From Gammaproteobacteria bacterium (lineage in GTDB: Bacteria; Pseudomonadota; Gammaproteobacteria; Competibacterales; Competibacteraceae), in contig JACKNE010000009.1 in the NCBI GenBank assembly GCA_024235035.1, positions 124,001-188,000 on the forward strand: a stretch of DNA of 64,000 bases, given 5' to 3'. The notes beneath the pieces were generated by a model. The model had not been told where the DNA came from and ran no database searches. It saw only the letters and a list, made by a program, of their open reading frames with translations. The position numbers and the translations under genes were made by a program. Shown piece by piece: positions 35,026 through 43,506 of the stretch. The first letter of the stretch is position 1, and each line of letters opens with the position of its first letter.

Positions 35026-35055
35026 TTGAACAAATCCATAGGCTGTTGCACGCAT
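34986..35055 (+). repeat. 35-bp perfect tandem duplication at the cheA/cheW junction
   Basis: The 35 bases from 34986 to 35020 are repeated exactly at 35021-35055. The first copy holds the end of the CheA receiver (EQIHRLLHA) and now reads on to C and a TGA. The second copy ends in GCATGA, where the next gene starts. With one copy the two genes would overlap in an ATGA, so the duplication has pushed the downstream start 29 bases away from the stop. Confidence 0.97.
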
Positions 35056-35533
35056 GAATCGGCCCGCTCGAACCACGCTGGCCGAACTGCGGAACATTCG
35101 AGTATTTGCCCGGTTGAGCCTGGACGGACACTCATGGTTGCTGCCACAAACGGAAGTTTGTGCGCTGGAATCGACCTTGGACATCGACCGGGAAGTACAG
35201 GCGCCGCATAGTATTGGCGCGATCGCACTCGGCGGGGAATGGTGGCCAGTGTACTGCCTGTCCGGCGAACTGCAACGGCTGTTGCAAATGCCGGGTAGCC
35301 GACGGGCCTGCATATTGCTGGACAACGGCGCCGACCGCTTCAGCTTGGTGTGCGATCAGGTCGAAACGCTGGCCGAAGCTCCACACTTGCTGGCATTGCC
35401 GGCCTGCATGGGAGCGCTGGATTCCCCTATTCAGGCATTGGCGCTGCTGGACAGCAAGCTGGGTTGCGTCACAACCACCGAGCATTTAGCGGCGCTGCTC
35501 GCCGCATTCGAGGAGGGCACCGGTGGCCACTGA
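35054..35533 (+). CDS. Divergent CheW-like protein
   Basis: A 159-residue protein with a CheW-like outline: FARLSLDGHSWLLPQTEVCALEST, then IGAIALGGEWWPVYCLSGELQRLL and CILLDNGADRFSLVCDQVETLAE. It lacks the usual LRG motif. It starts at an ATG in the second copy of the 35-bp duplication and overlaps the next gene by 11 bases. It probably belongs to the kinase-receptor array of this operon. Whether it acts as an adaptor or an inhibitor cannot be told from the sequence. Confidence 0.75.
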   Translation: MNRPARTTLAELRNIRVFARLSLDGHSWLLPQTEVCALESTLDIDREVQAPHSIGAIALGGEWWPVYCLSGELQRLLQMPGSRRACILLDNGADRFSLVCDQVETLAEAPHLLALPACMGALDSPIQALALLDSKLGCVTTTEHLAALLAAFEEGTGGH

Positions 35534-35993
35534 AAACCTACAGGGGAGCAATGCCTGGGTGTTGGCGCTGGACCATCGATGGTTCGCCGCCATCGGCGAG
35601 CGTGAACTGGTACATCTTGTGGAAACGCCTACTTTGCTGGAGGTGCCGACTTGTCCGTATTTTTGCCGATCAGTGCTGGCTTGGAACGATCGATTGCTGC
35701 CGGCAATAGATTTGGCGGCTTGGCTCCAGCAACAGCCGAGGGTTGATCATCACTGGAAGCTGGCTGGTATCGTCGCTTATCAACCGGCCCCCGGCGTCAT
35801 GCCCGACTATGGCGCTTTGTTGTTGGCCGATATTCCAGAACGCTTGCCAGTGACCGACGCTCAAGCGTGTCCCTTGCCTGAGCAGCCACCCGGCTGGCGT
35901 GAACTGGCCTTGTCTTGCTTCCGCCGAGGTGAGGACGCCATACCCATCCTGGATTTGCCGTATCTCTTCACGGGTGGTTTATTGACCCGCTGA
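35523..35993 (+). CDS. Divergent CheW/ChpC-like protein
   Basis: A 156-residue protein starting at GTG 35523, inside the end of the previous gene. Weak CheW features are WVLALDHRWFAAIGERELVHLVE, PYFCRSVLAWNDRLLPAIDLAAWL and a closing DAIPILDLPYLF. It resembles ChpC-type accessory CheW proteins of Pil/Chp systems in size and gene position. It is the last gene of the operon and converges with the hybrid kinase gene; the 67 bases between them hold no clear terminator. Confidence 0.65.
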   Translation: MATENLQGSNAWVLALDHRWFAAIGERELVHLVETPTLLEVPTCPYFCRSVLAWNDRLLPAIDLAAWLQQQPRVDHHWKLAGIVAYQPAPGVMPDYGALLLADIPERLPVTDAQACPLPEQPPGWRELALSCFRRGEDAIPILDLPYLFTGGLLTR

Positions 35994-36060
35994 CAGCACC
36001 GCCGCCTACCCCGCTCCCGATTTTGATGCTGACAGAGTGATTCTGTAAGGGTAATTCATG

Positions 36061-39000
36061 CTAAGAAGCGCCTGCCTTCCGGGTGTTTTCTTGTTCCAGG
36101 ATCAGCGCCCCGCGCGCCTGGAGGTAGTGAGTTTCCAACGCTTCGAGCAATTGGGCAACATCCTCCAGCCGTTGTTCGCGTCCCTTTTGTTCCAACTCCT
36201 TGCACACGGCTGACACTTGCACCGCTCCTAGGCTGGCACTGCTCGACTTGAAGCTATGGGCCGCTTGACGCAGTGCCTCGCCATCTCCAGCGGCGACCGC
36301 ATCCCGCACCCGCTGGAGCAGGGCCGGCGCACTGTCCAGGTATAAGCCAATGACCTTCCCTAGCACACTAGGCTGACCAGGCTGCTGCAAGGCGCGGATC
36401 TGAGCCAGTGCGCGTTCATCCAGTAAGGCCACGCTCGACTCGGGCGTGGCCGGCATCGTGAAGTGAGCCCGTGGAGGAGCAGCTGGGCGAGTTGCCGCAA
36501 CCCCTCGATCCACTGATGGTTGCGATGTGGAAATCGTGCCAGAAACCGATGCTGCCATGACGGGTGACGCGACCCGGTTCGAAGCAGCGGGCACCCAACG
36601 GCTCAAGACAGCGGCCAAGCGCTCCTGGGTGAAGGGTTTGCTCAAATAATCATCCATCCCTGCCGCCCGACATTGCTCCTGTATACCCTGGATAATATTG
36701 GCAGTCACAGCGACGATGGGTATTCGCCGGCTACCAGTGGCGCTTTCCTGTTGCCGCCAGGCCATAGTAGCCGCGAACCCGTCCAGCACCGGCATCTGGC
36801 AGTCCATCAGAATCAGGTCAAACGGCTCCCGCGCCAGGGCAGCCAATGCTTCGCGCCCATCGCTGGTCAACACTACCTGACAGCCCAAGTGCTTAAGCAT
36901 GGCAAGCACCACTTGCTGGTTGACAAGGTTATCCTCGGCGACCAAGATCCGCGTGTCAAAGGTAGCCCGTTTGGGCCGTGGGGTCGGTCTAGACACGCAG
37001 TCCGCGCTAGCGGCTGGCTGTATGAGCTGGCATAACGCCTTATAGAGTTCGACTCGGCGCACGGGCTTAGGTAAATAGCGGTCAACGCCAGATGCCACCG
37101 CCTGGGCATTGCCATCGCTCAAACCGCTCGATGTGAGCATGAGGAGAGGCAATCTCTTTAAGGTCGGATCAGCGCGAATGTGACGAGCGAGCTCCAGCCC
37201 ATCCATCCCAGGCATGTGATAGTCGAGAATCACGAGATCGTGAGTGAGCCCCGCTACCGTTGCCTGGCGTAGTACGGCAAGCGCCTCCGGCCCGCTCGCC
37301 ACGCTGGTCTCGCACATGCCCCAAGCACTCAATTGATGATGGAGTATCTCGCGTTGGGTGGCATTGTCATCCACCACCAACACGCGCAGGTTCTGTAGGT
37401 CGGTGTGAGGTGGCGAGGCTAAACGCGACGCTGCCTCGGAGCAGGCCAGCGTGAGCGTGAACCAGAAGATCGAGCCAGCCCCTGGGACACTCTCTACACC
37501 GATGTCGCCATCCATCAACTGCACCAAACGCTTGGAAATCGCCAAGCCCAAACCGGTTCCTCCATAGTGCCGGGTAGTAGAACCATCAGCCTGGGCAAAA
37601 GACTCGAAAATCCCGATTTGAGCGGCTGGGGCAATCCCGATCCCCGTATCGCTCACCGCCGCTCGCAACCTCACCGTTCGGGCATCTTGCGCCAGCACCG
37701 TGAGACGGATCACCACCTCGCCCTGCTCGGTAAATTTGATCGCATTACCCACCAAGTTCATCAAGATCTGCCGCAGCCGCACTGGATCACCTCGCAAGGC
37801 ATCCGGCAAATCCTCCGCCAGGTCAACCGCAAGCTCCAAGCCCTTGCCATGAGCTCGCTCGGCCAGCAGCATAACTGTTTCCTCGATCAGTTCCCGCAGG
37901 TCGAACATCACGGTTTCCAACTCCAACCGCCCTGCCTCGATCTTGGAGAAATCCAGAATATCATTGATGATGGTCAGTAATCCTCGACCTGAGCGCAAGA
38001 TAGTGTCGGCAAACCGTCGTTGCTCGGCGGTCAGCGTCGTTCCGCGCAGCAACTCCGCCATCCCCAGAACGCCATTCAATGGTGTGCGGATTTCGTGGCT
38101 CATGGTCGCCAGAAACTGGGACTTGGCAAGATTTGCCGACTCAGCGGTGGCCTTGGCTTCGAGCAATTCTTGGTTATGCTTGATCAAGCGTCCAGTCAGC
38201 GTCTCCAATACTTGAACCACTGCGGCGATTTCGTCATGGTTGCCAATATCGATCTCTTGGCCTGTGACTTCCAGCGCGATGCGCTCGGCGCGAAGGCGCA
38301 AACGGCGTAATGGCCGTATGACAACGCGCAAGACTAGGATTCCAAGCAAGATGCTCCCTAACAGAATCAACATCACATACGCTGCCGAGTGTCGTAAGCC
38401 TTCATCCAGTAGATGATAAGCCGATGCGCTGTCAAGCTGGATCAGGACCACAAAGGCGTGATCGACAACGAGTATCGGCAAATAGACCCGGGTCTTGCGT
38501 GTAGCGGCATCTACACGGTAAATGGGTATCTTCTTCTCGAACGCTTCGGTCACTGCTTGTGCATCCAGGTTCCTGATGAGGGCAGGGTTCGAAGCTAGCA
38601 TTTGGCCGGATCGCAACAAGAAGGCGAGCTCCACTTCCAGCTCATGGCCCAAGGATTGGATAAAATGCTCGTTCAGGTCCAGACCAACGCTTAGTGTGCC
38701 CACGATTTTGCCTCGCGCCCGCAAAGGTTCGATAGCGCGAATCACAATCCCTTGTGGCTCGATGGCGCTGACCAGCATACTGGCCCCCGTTAGGGCTTCG
38801 TAGATACCCCACCCCGTGGCGTGATCGCCGCGACGCGGCGGATCATGTGCTCGATAGACCACGATTTCATGCACATCGGTGACCTCTAGAAGATCCGCCT
38901 TGAAAAGGAGAGCATGAACCCGGTCAAGAGCCGCTGCGACTGCAGCGACGCGATCCGGTTCCTGAAGCACCAGCCCAGCTGGCAATTCGTTCCCAGCCGC

Positions 39001-39243
39001 TAATAGTCGCGCTTGTTGCTGGAGATAAATACCTTGTTGCTGAAGGAGATTTTTTAGGACACGGCTAATCGTATCGATCCTATCGATTTCTTGTGCACGG
39101 ACTGAAACATGCAGCAGATCGTTCGATACGTGGTAAGCGACTCCCTGCGAAAGTACCGCTAGCAGCGCAAACACCAAAATCAGCGTCATGCTAGTACTGA
39201 AGCGGAATTTCACTGGTCTCAAACGCTCTGTCTCAAATACCAA
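36061..39243 (-). CDS. Hybrid sensor histidine kinase with two receivers and HPt
   Basis: A 1060-residue membrane kinase. Helix 1 is at about 17-38, a Cache-like periplasmic sensor at about 40-280, helix 2 at about 288-310, then HAMP. The HisKA domain has SQFLATMSHEIRTPLNG, the ATPase domain NLVGNAIKFTE, DTGIGIAP and GGTGLGLAIS. Receiver 1 carries VILDYHMPGMDG, receiver 2 LILMDCQMPVLDG, and a C-terminal HPt has AAHSFKSSSASLGA. This is a full phosphorelay (BarA/TorS type) in one chain. It starts 31 bases after a PstS-like gene on the same strand, so that protein may be its ligand-presenting partner. The final response regulator is not in the window. Confidence 0.93.
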   Translation of the reverse strand: MVFETERLRPVKFRFSTSMTLILVFALLAVLSQGVAYHVSNDLLHVSVRAQEIDRIDTISRVLKNLLQQQGIYLQQQARLLAAGNELPAGLVLQEPDRVAAVAAALDRVHALLFKADLLEVTDVHEIVVYRAHDPPRRGDHATGWGIYEALTGASMLVSAIEPQGIVIRAIEPLRARGKIVGTLSVGLDLNEHFIQSLGHELEVELAFLLRSGQMLASNPALIRNLDAQAVTEAFEKKIPIYRVDAATRKTRVYLPILVVDHAFVVLIQLDSASAYHLLDEGLRHSAAYVMLILLGSILLGILVLRVVIRPLRRLRLRAERIALEVTGQEIDIGNHDEIAAVVQVLETLTGRLIKHNQELLEAKATAESANLAKSQFLATMSHEIRTPLNGVLGMAELLRGTTLTAEQRRFADTILRSGRGLLTIINDILDFSKIEAGRLELETVMFDLRELIEETVMLLAERAHGKGLELAVDLAEDLPDALRGDPVRLRQILMNLVGNAIKFTEQGEVVIRLTVLAQDARTVRLRAAVSDTGIGIAPAAQIGIFESFAQADGSTTRHYGGTGLGLAISKRLVQLMDGDIGVESVPGAGSIFWFTLTLACSEAASRLASPPHTDLQNLRVLVVDDNATQREILHHQLSAWGMCETSVASGPEALAVLRQATVAGLTHDLVILDYHMPGMDGLELARHIRADPTLKRLPLLMLTSSGLSDGNAQAVASGVDRYLPKPVRRVELYKALCQLIQPAASADCVSRPTPRPKRATFDTRILVAEDNLVNQQVVLAMLKHLGCQVVLTSDGREALAALAREPFDLILMDCQMPVLDGFAATMAWRQQESATGSRRIPIVAVTANIIQGIQEQCRAAGMDDYLSKPFTQERLAAVLSRWVPAASNRVASPVMAASVSGTISTSQPSVDRGVAATRPAAPPRAHFTMPATPESSVALLDERALAQIRALQQPGQPSVLGKVIGLYLDSAPALLQRVRDAVAAGDGEALRQAAHSFKSSSASLGAVQVSAVCKELEQKGREQRLEDVAQLLEALETHYLQARGALILEQENTRKAGAS

Positions 39244-39274
39244 CTCTCACCGTGGGGCGCCCCATAGACATGGA

Positions 39275-40108
39275 TCAATCGGTTTCCAGGATCGCCGGCA
39301 AAATACCGTATTCGCGCAAGACCCGCTCACCAGCAGGGGATCGGACAAAGGCCAAAAACGCTTTGCCGGCGGGTGTCAGCGCGTTGGGCTGATAGATCAA
39401 TCCCATCTCCAACCAGACAGGGTAGAGTTCCTTTTCCAAGTTCTCGGGTGTCGGTTCGACACCATCGAGCGCTAGATGCACGACCTTGGTCTTGCAAGCG
39501 CCGAGAGCCGATTGATTGAGGATCCCGAGGCTGGTCGGAAACCGGTCAAGCAATGTGATCAACTCGGGATCTAGATGCACAATCTTGACGCTCTCGCCAT
39601 ACGCCATACTCTCGAAAGGCTTGATCAAGCGGGTGATCGCCTGTCTGGAAGCATCGGTCGTCTCACGTCCAATCGCTCGAATCGGACCGGGGTTGCCGCC
39701 CAGTTCCCGCCAGTCGGTCAGCTTGCCGCTGAAGACATCCACCACCTGCGCAGATGTCATGTTGCGCACCGTGACGCCTGCCCCTGCCACAAGCACTACT
39801 GCATCGCGCCCGAGCGCGAAGTAGGCGATACCCTGGTTGCGCTCGCTGTCCTTGAGCAGCCGGCCTACCCGTGCAAGGCTGGCGGTACCCTCCTCGATGG
39901 CGCGTAACGCGCCGGCAGTTCCCGTCGATGGCGGCACCATGACAGTATGCTGGCTCTGCTGCTGATTAAACGCGGTGGCAAGTTGGGTCAAGACATACTC
40001 CGGATTACCGCTGCCAGGAATGCTCAATTCTTCGGCAACCGCGGCTCCAGTACTGATCAGCACCGTCAGCCATACAGCGATCATGCGTCGTGGGCGCAAG
40101 AAATTCAT
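39275..40108 (-). CDS. PstS-like periplasmic solute-binding protein
   Basis: A 277-residue phosphate-type binding protein (PBP-like fold). Start ATG 40108 has AAGGAGA upstream; the signal MNFLRPRRMIAVWLTVLIST ends AVAEE. Family features are LSIPGSGNPEYVLTQLATAF, VPPSTGTAGALRAIEEG, SAQVVDVFSGKLTDWRELGG and an RAIGRETTDASRQAI segment. True PstS has SGG and TSG-type loops; here the corresponding GSG/STGT loops differ, so the ligand may not be phosphate. No pstCAB genes are near. It is followed by the hybrid kinase gene. Confidence 0.88.
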   Translation of the reverse strand: MNFLRPRRMIAVWLTVLISTGAAVAEELSIPGSGNPEYVLTQLATAFNQQQSQHTVMVPPSTGTAGALRAIEEGTASLARVGRLLKDSERNQGIAYFALGRDAVVLVAGAGVTVRNMTSAQVVDVFSGKLTDWRELGGNPGPIRAIGRETTDASRQAITRLIKPFESMAYGESVKIVHLDPELITLLDRFPTSLGILNQSALGACKTKVVHLALDGVEPTPENLEKELYPVWLEMGLIYQPNALTPAGKAFLAFVRSPAGERVLREYGILPAILETD

Positions 40109-40235
40109 GCAGGGAGTCTCCTTAAAATATGCCGGAACACGTTGGCGATAGCATCTGCGGGTAGCCGCGACCGCCAACCAGCATGCCGAACGATGTATTG
40201 ACGCTATTTTAGACAACCGATCCTGAAAATCCCTG

Positions 40236-40262
40236 AAAAAAAATCCCCCAATGACGGGGGAT
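40236..40262 (-). terminator. Intrinsic terminator after glgP
   Basis: On the minus strand ATCCCCC and GGGGGAT enclose a six-base loop and seven or eight Ts follow. It lies 28 bases after the glgP stop and ends that transcript before the PstS-like gene. Confidence 0.9.
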
Positions 40263-40289
40263 GAAGAATGACCGAAAAAAAGTAGGTAA

Positions 40290-42800
40290 TTAGATTAGGG
40301 GCATTTCCGGTAAGGGTTGCAGCTTCCAGATTTCCGCGTTGTATTCGAGCATGGTGCGGTCAGTGGAGAATTTGCCGCTGAACGCCGTGTTCAGAATGCT
40401 CATCTTCGCCCACTTCTCTTGATCCTGATAGGCCAGCGCAGCCTCCCGTTGGGCGTCGATGAAGGCGCGAAAATCGGCAATGGTCAACCATGGGTCATGC
40501 GGACTGGTGAGCGCATGCAGGATTGGATCGAAGATACCCTGCTCAAACTGATTGAAGTGGCCGGTTTCCAGCAGATGCATGACCCGAGCAATGTCGGAAT
40601 CGCTCTGGATGATCGCCGCCGGGTTGTAATCCCGGCGCTGCTCCTCCACTTGTTGCGCCGTTAGGCCAAACAGGAAAAAGTTATCGTCGCCGACTTCCTC
40701 GCGGATTTCGATATTGGCGCCGTCCAGAGTGCCGATGGTGACCGCACCATTCATCATGAACTTCATGTTGCCGGTCCCTGAAGCTTCCTTACCAGCCGTG
40801 GAAATCTGCTCGGACAGGTCGGTGCCGGGGCAGATGATCTCCATTGCCGTCACTCGATAGTTAGGCAAGAACGCGATCTTCAGTTTGTCCCCGACTTCGA
40901 CATCATTGTTGACGACCTTGGCGACGTTGTTGACCAGCTTGATGATCTGCTTGGCCATGTAGTAGCCCGGCGCCGCCTTGCCGCCGATCAACACACAACG
41001 TGGGGTCCAGTTGGCGGTATCGCCGCGCTTGATGCGGTCATAAAGGTGAATGACATGCAAGACATTGAGTAGTTGGCGCTTGTATTCATGCATGCGCTTG
41101 ACCTGCACATCAAACATGGCTTTGGTATTGAAGACAACCCCCGTATCGGCTTCGACCAGACTAGCCAAACGGATCTTGTTATCCTGCTTGACCGCCCGCC
41201 AGCGCGCCCGGAACTTGGCATCTTCGGCATAAGGCGCCAGCTTGCGCAATTCGTCCAAAGCGGTGAGCCAACCCGGACCAATCGCCTCGCTAATCAGCGC
41301 ACTCATACCAGGATTGCAACTAGCCATCCAACGGCGCTGCGTAACGCCATTGGTCTTGTTATTGAACTTTTCCGGCCACATTTCGTAGAAATCGTGGAAC
41401 AATCCCTGCTGGAGCAATTCCGAATGCAGCGCGGCCACGCCGTTGACCGAGATGCTACCGACGATGGCCAGATAAGCCATGCGCACCTGTTGCTCGTAAC
41501 CTTCCTCAATCAACGACATGCGCGCCTGACGATCCATGTCGCCCGGCCAGCGACGAGCGACTTCAGCCAGGAATCGGGCGTTGATTTCGTAGATGATATC
41601 CAGCAACCGGGGCAACAACTGCCGGAACAACCGTACCGACCACCGCTCCAAAGCCTCGGGCAACAGCGTATGGTTCGTGTAGGCCATGACCTGGCTGGTG
41701 ATTCCCCAGGCCTTGTCCCAACCCAGGTTATGCTCATCCATCAACAGCCGCATCAACTCGGCCACAGCGATCGTTGGATGCGTATCGTTGAGCTGGAAGC
41801 AGTTCTTTGCAGCGAATTCGCTGAAATCCTCGCCATGGATGCGCGTCCACTGCCGCAGCACGTCCTGCAGACTGGCCGAGGCCAGGAAGTACTGCTGGCG
41901 CAGTCGCAGCTCCTTGCCGCTCTCGGTCGCATCGTTGGGGTAGAGCACCATGGTGATGTTTTCCGCCATGTTCTTGGCGCCTACCGCCTCGGTGTAACTG
42001 CCGGCGTTGAAGTCTTCCAGATCAAACTCATCCGTGGCTGCAGAAGACCACAGGCGCAGCGTATTGACTGCGCCATTGCGGTAGCCGGGAATCGGTAAAT
42101 CATAAGGAATCGCCAGCACGTCATGGGTATCCAACCAACGCCAACCCATTTCGCCGTCGGCTTGGAGATAGCCTTCGGTGCGCCCACCGAACTTGATGCG
42201 TTGTGCATATTCCGGTCGTTCCAGATCCCACAGGTTACCGCTGCCCAACCAATGATCCGGTTCTTCAACCTGATAGCCGTTCTCGATTCTCTGGCGGAAC
42301 ATACCATAAGCATAGCGGATGCCGTAGCCGACCACCGGCAACCGCAGGGTGGCGCAACTGTCCATGAAACAGGCAGCCAGCCGTCCCAAACCACCATTGC
42401 CCAAGCCAGCGTCATTCTCGCACTCGGCCAGCTCTTCCATACTCAAGCCCAACTCGTGCAGCGCCTTGTGAACCGGCTCATCTACGCCCAGATTCAGCAT
42501 GGCGTTGCTCAACGCCCGCCCCATCAGAAACTCCATGGACAGGTAATAGGCCCGGCGCACCCCACCATCCTCTTCATAGGCATAGCGGGTGTTCTTCCAA
42601 CGCTCCCACAACCGGTCACGCAGGGTCAACACCAATGCTTCGTACATGTAGTGGGCGTAATGAGTATGCCGGTCGCGACCCAGAGTGTGGCTGAAATAGC
42701 GCCGAAAATCAGAAGCAATGCTTTTGGCGTCCATGCCCAAAGGGGGCAATTCCGTCAGCCAGGAGGCTGGAGTGCTCTTTTCCAGGATTTTAATCGACAT
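40290..42800 (-). CDS. glgP: Glycogen/starch/maltodextrin phosphorylase
   Basis: An 836-residue GT35 phosphorylase releasing glucose-1-phosphate from alpha-1,4-glucan. Family landmarks are RRAYYLSMEFLMGRALSNAM, NDAGLGNGGLGRLAACFMDS, QLNDTHPTIAVAELMRLL, NGVTQRRWM and the pyridoxal-phosphate lysine segment EASGTGNMKFMMNGAVTIGTLDG. The length is normal. It is a single-gene unit with its own terminator; no other glycogen genes are present in the window. The enzyme is cytosolic. Confidence 0.97.
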   Translation of the reverse strand: MSIKILEKSTPASWLTELPPLGMDAKSIASDFRRYFSHTLGRDRHTHYAHYMYEALVLTLRDRLWERWKNTRYAYEEDGGVRRAYYLSMEFLMGRALSNAMLNLGVDEPVHKALHELGLSMEELAECENDAGLGNGGLGRLAACFMDSCATLRLPVVGYGIRYAYGMFRQRIENGYQVEEPDHWLGSGNLWDLERPEYAQRIKFGGRTEGYLQADGEMGWRWLDTHDVLAIPYDLPIPGYRNGAVNTLRLWSSAATDEFDLEDFNAGSYTEAVGAKNMAENITMVLYPNDATESGKELRLRQQYFLASASLQDVLRQWTRIHGEDFSEFAAKNCFQLNDTHPTIAVAELMRLLMDEHNLGWDKAWGITSQVMAYTNHTLLPEALERWSVRLFRQLLPRLLDIIYEINARFLAEVARRWPGDMDRQARMSLIEEGYEQQVRMAYLAIVGSISVNGVAALHSELLQQGLFHDFYEMWPEKFNNKTNGVTQRRWMASCNPGMSALISEAIGPGWLTALDELRKLAPYAEDAKFRARWRAVKQDNKIRLASLVEADTGVVFNTKAMFDVQVKRMHEYKRQLLNVLHVIHLYDRIKRGDTANWTPRCVLIGGKAAPGYYMAKQIIKLVNNVAKVVNNDVEVGDKLKIAFLPNYRVTAMEIICPGTDLSEQISTAGKEASGTGNMKFMMNGAVTIGTLDGANIEIREEVGDDNFFLFGLTAQQVEEQRRDYNPAAIIQSDSDIARVMHLLETGHFNQFEQGIFDPILHALTSPHDPWLTIADFRAFIDAQREAALAYQDQEKWAKMSILNTAFSGKFSTDRTMLEYNAEIWKLQPLPEMPLI

Positions 42801-42889
42801 AAGGTTAAGGTCCGCTATCTAGTGGCTTTGAAAAAAGGAAAATGCCTGACATCGTAAACAACGATAGTCGGGTGATGGTCAAATTCAAG

Positions 42890-42963
42890 TGGAGAACCGT
42901 CGTTGATGGCAGAGACAGCCTACCGGCGATAGCGGTCCCGTCACCCACAACTGGGGTTCTCCA
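42890..42963. other. Spaced 9-bp inverted repeat upstream of glgP
   Basis: TGGAGAACC (42890-42898) and GGTTCTCCA (42955-42963) are perfect reverse complements 56 bases apart. It lies between the small hypothetical gene and the glgP start, about 90 bases before the latter. It could be an RNA fold in a leader; this may be chance. Confidence 0.2.
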
Positions 42964-42997
42964 TCGGTAAAATGGGCTTGGTAGACAGACTGGGAAC

Positions 42998-43324
42998 TCA
43001 ATGGGTCCGATCAAGGCAACAAGCAGCCTGCTCCCGGGTATAGAAACAACCGCCGCGCACAAATCCGGCAATAACGCTCGCCTTGACAGCCATGACCCGG
43101 CCTGTGGAACCACGGGCAAGGACAAGATGATCCGGCAAGCCGTCGAGGGCATGGAAAGGCGCCAGACGGCCATCCGCCCATCGCGAGAGGTAAACGACAC
43201 CTGTGTCCTGATCCAGGAACCCTGGAAGAAAACCACAATGCTGATTTTCCTGGCTCACACCGCCGGTGCCGGAGAAAAACCGATTATCGGCAGCCAGAGT
43301 GTTTAGAGTGAGCGTCTGCGCCAT
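42998..43324 (-). CDS. Small conserved hypothetical protein
   Basis: A 108-residue protein starting MAQTLTLNTLAADNRFFSGTGGVS. The composition is protein-like: GFLPGFLDQDTGVVYLSRWADGRLAPFHALDGLPDHLVLARG reads as a short beta-rich domain, and a second part SVIAGFVRGGCFYTREQAA ends the fold. I recall similar short hypothetical proteins in other proteobacteria but cannot name a family. It has two Cys near the C-terminus (AACCLD). It lies upstream of glgP on the same strand with a gap of about 200 bases, and divergent from the glycosyltransferase-like gene. Confidence 0.6.
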   Translation of the reverse strand: MAQTLTLNTLAADNRFFSGTGGVSQENQHCGFLPGFLDQDTGVVYLSRWADGRLAPFHALDGLPDHLVLARGSTGRVMAVKASVIAGFVRGGCFYTREQAACCLDRTH

Positions 43325-43377
43325 AGCGATGCCCTCACGCTCGGGTCAATGTGGAAGAGGCAACCTCTATTCCCATA

Positions 43378-43398
43378 GTTTTTTTGTGTCAAAAAAAC
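43378..43398. other. A/T-rich perfect hairpin between divergent genes
   Basis: GTTTTTTTG and CAAAAAAAC are perfect arms around a three-base TGT loop, within the 182-base region between the small hypothetical gene and the glycosyltransferase-like gene. It may be part of a promoter or a binding site; function unknown. Confidence 0.35.
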
Positions 43399-43506
43399 CA
43401 CCAAAGCGGCTTTTTTGCCCAAACGAAACGGAATTGTTGTATTCGAGTCTAGGAGTTTTGGGTGGATGAAACAAGCTGCACTGCAAAAATCATCGAGTGA
43501 ATAACA

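Noticed and set aside
39275..40216. A start at 40216 for the PstS-like protein
   Set aside because: The extra 36 residues precede the signal peptide and a strong AAGGAGA site marks the ATG at 40108.
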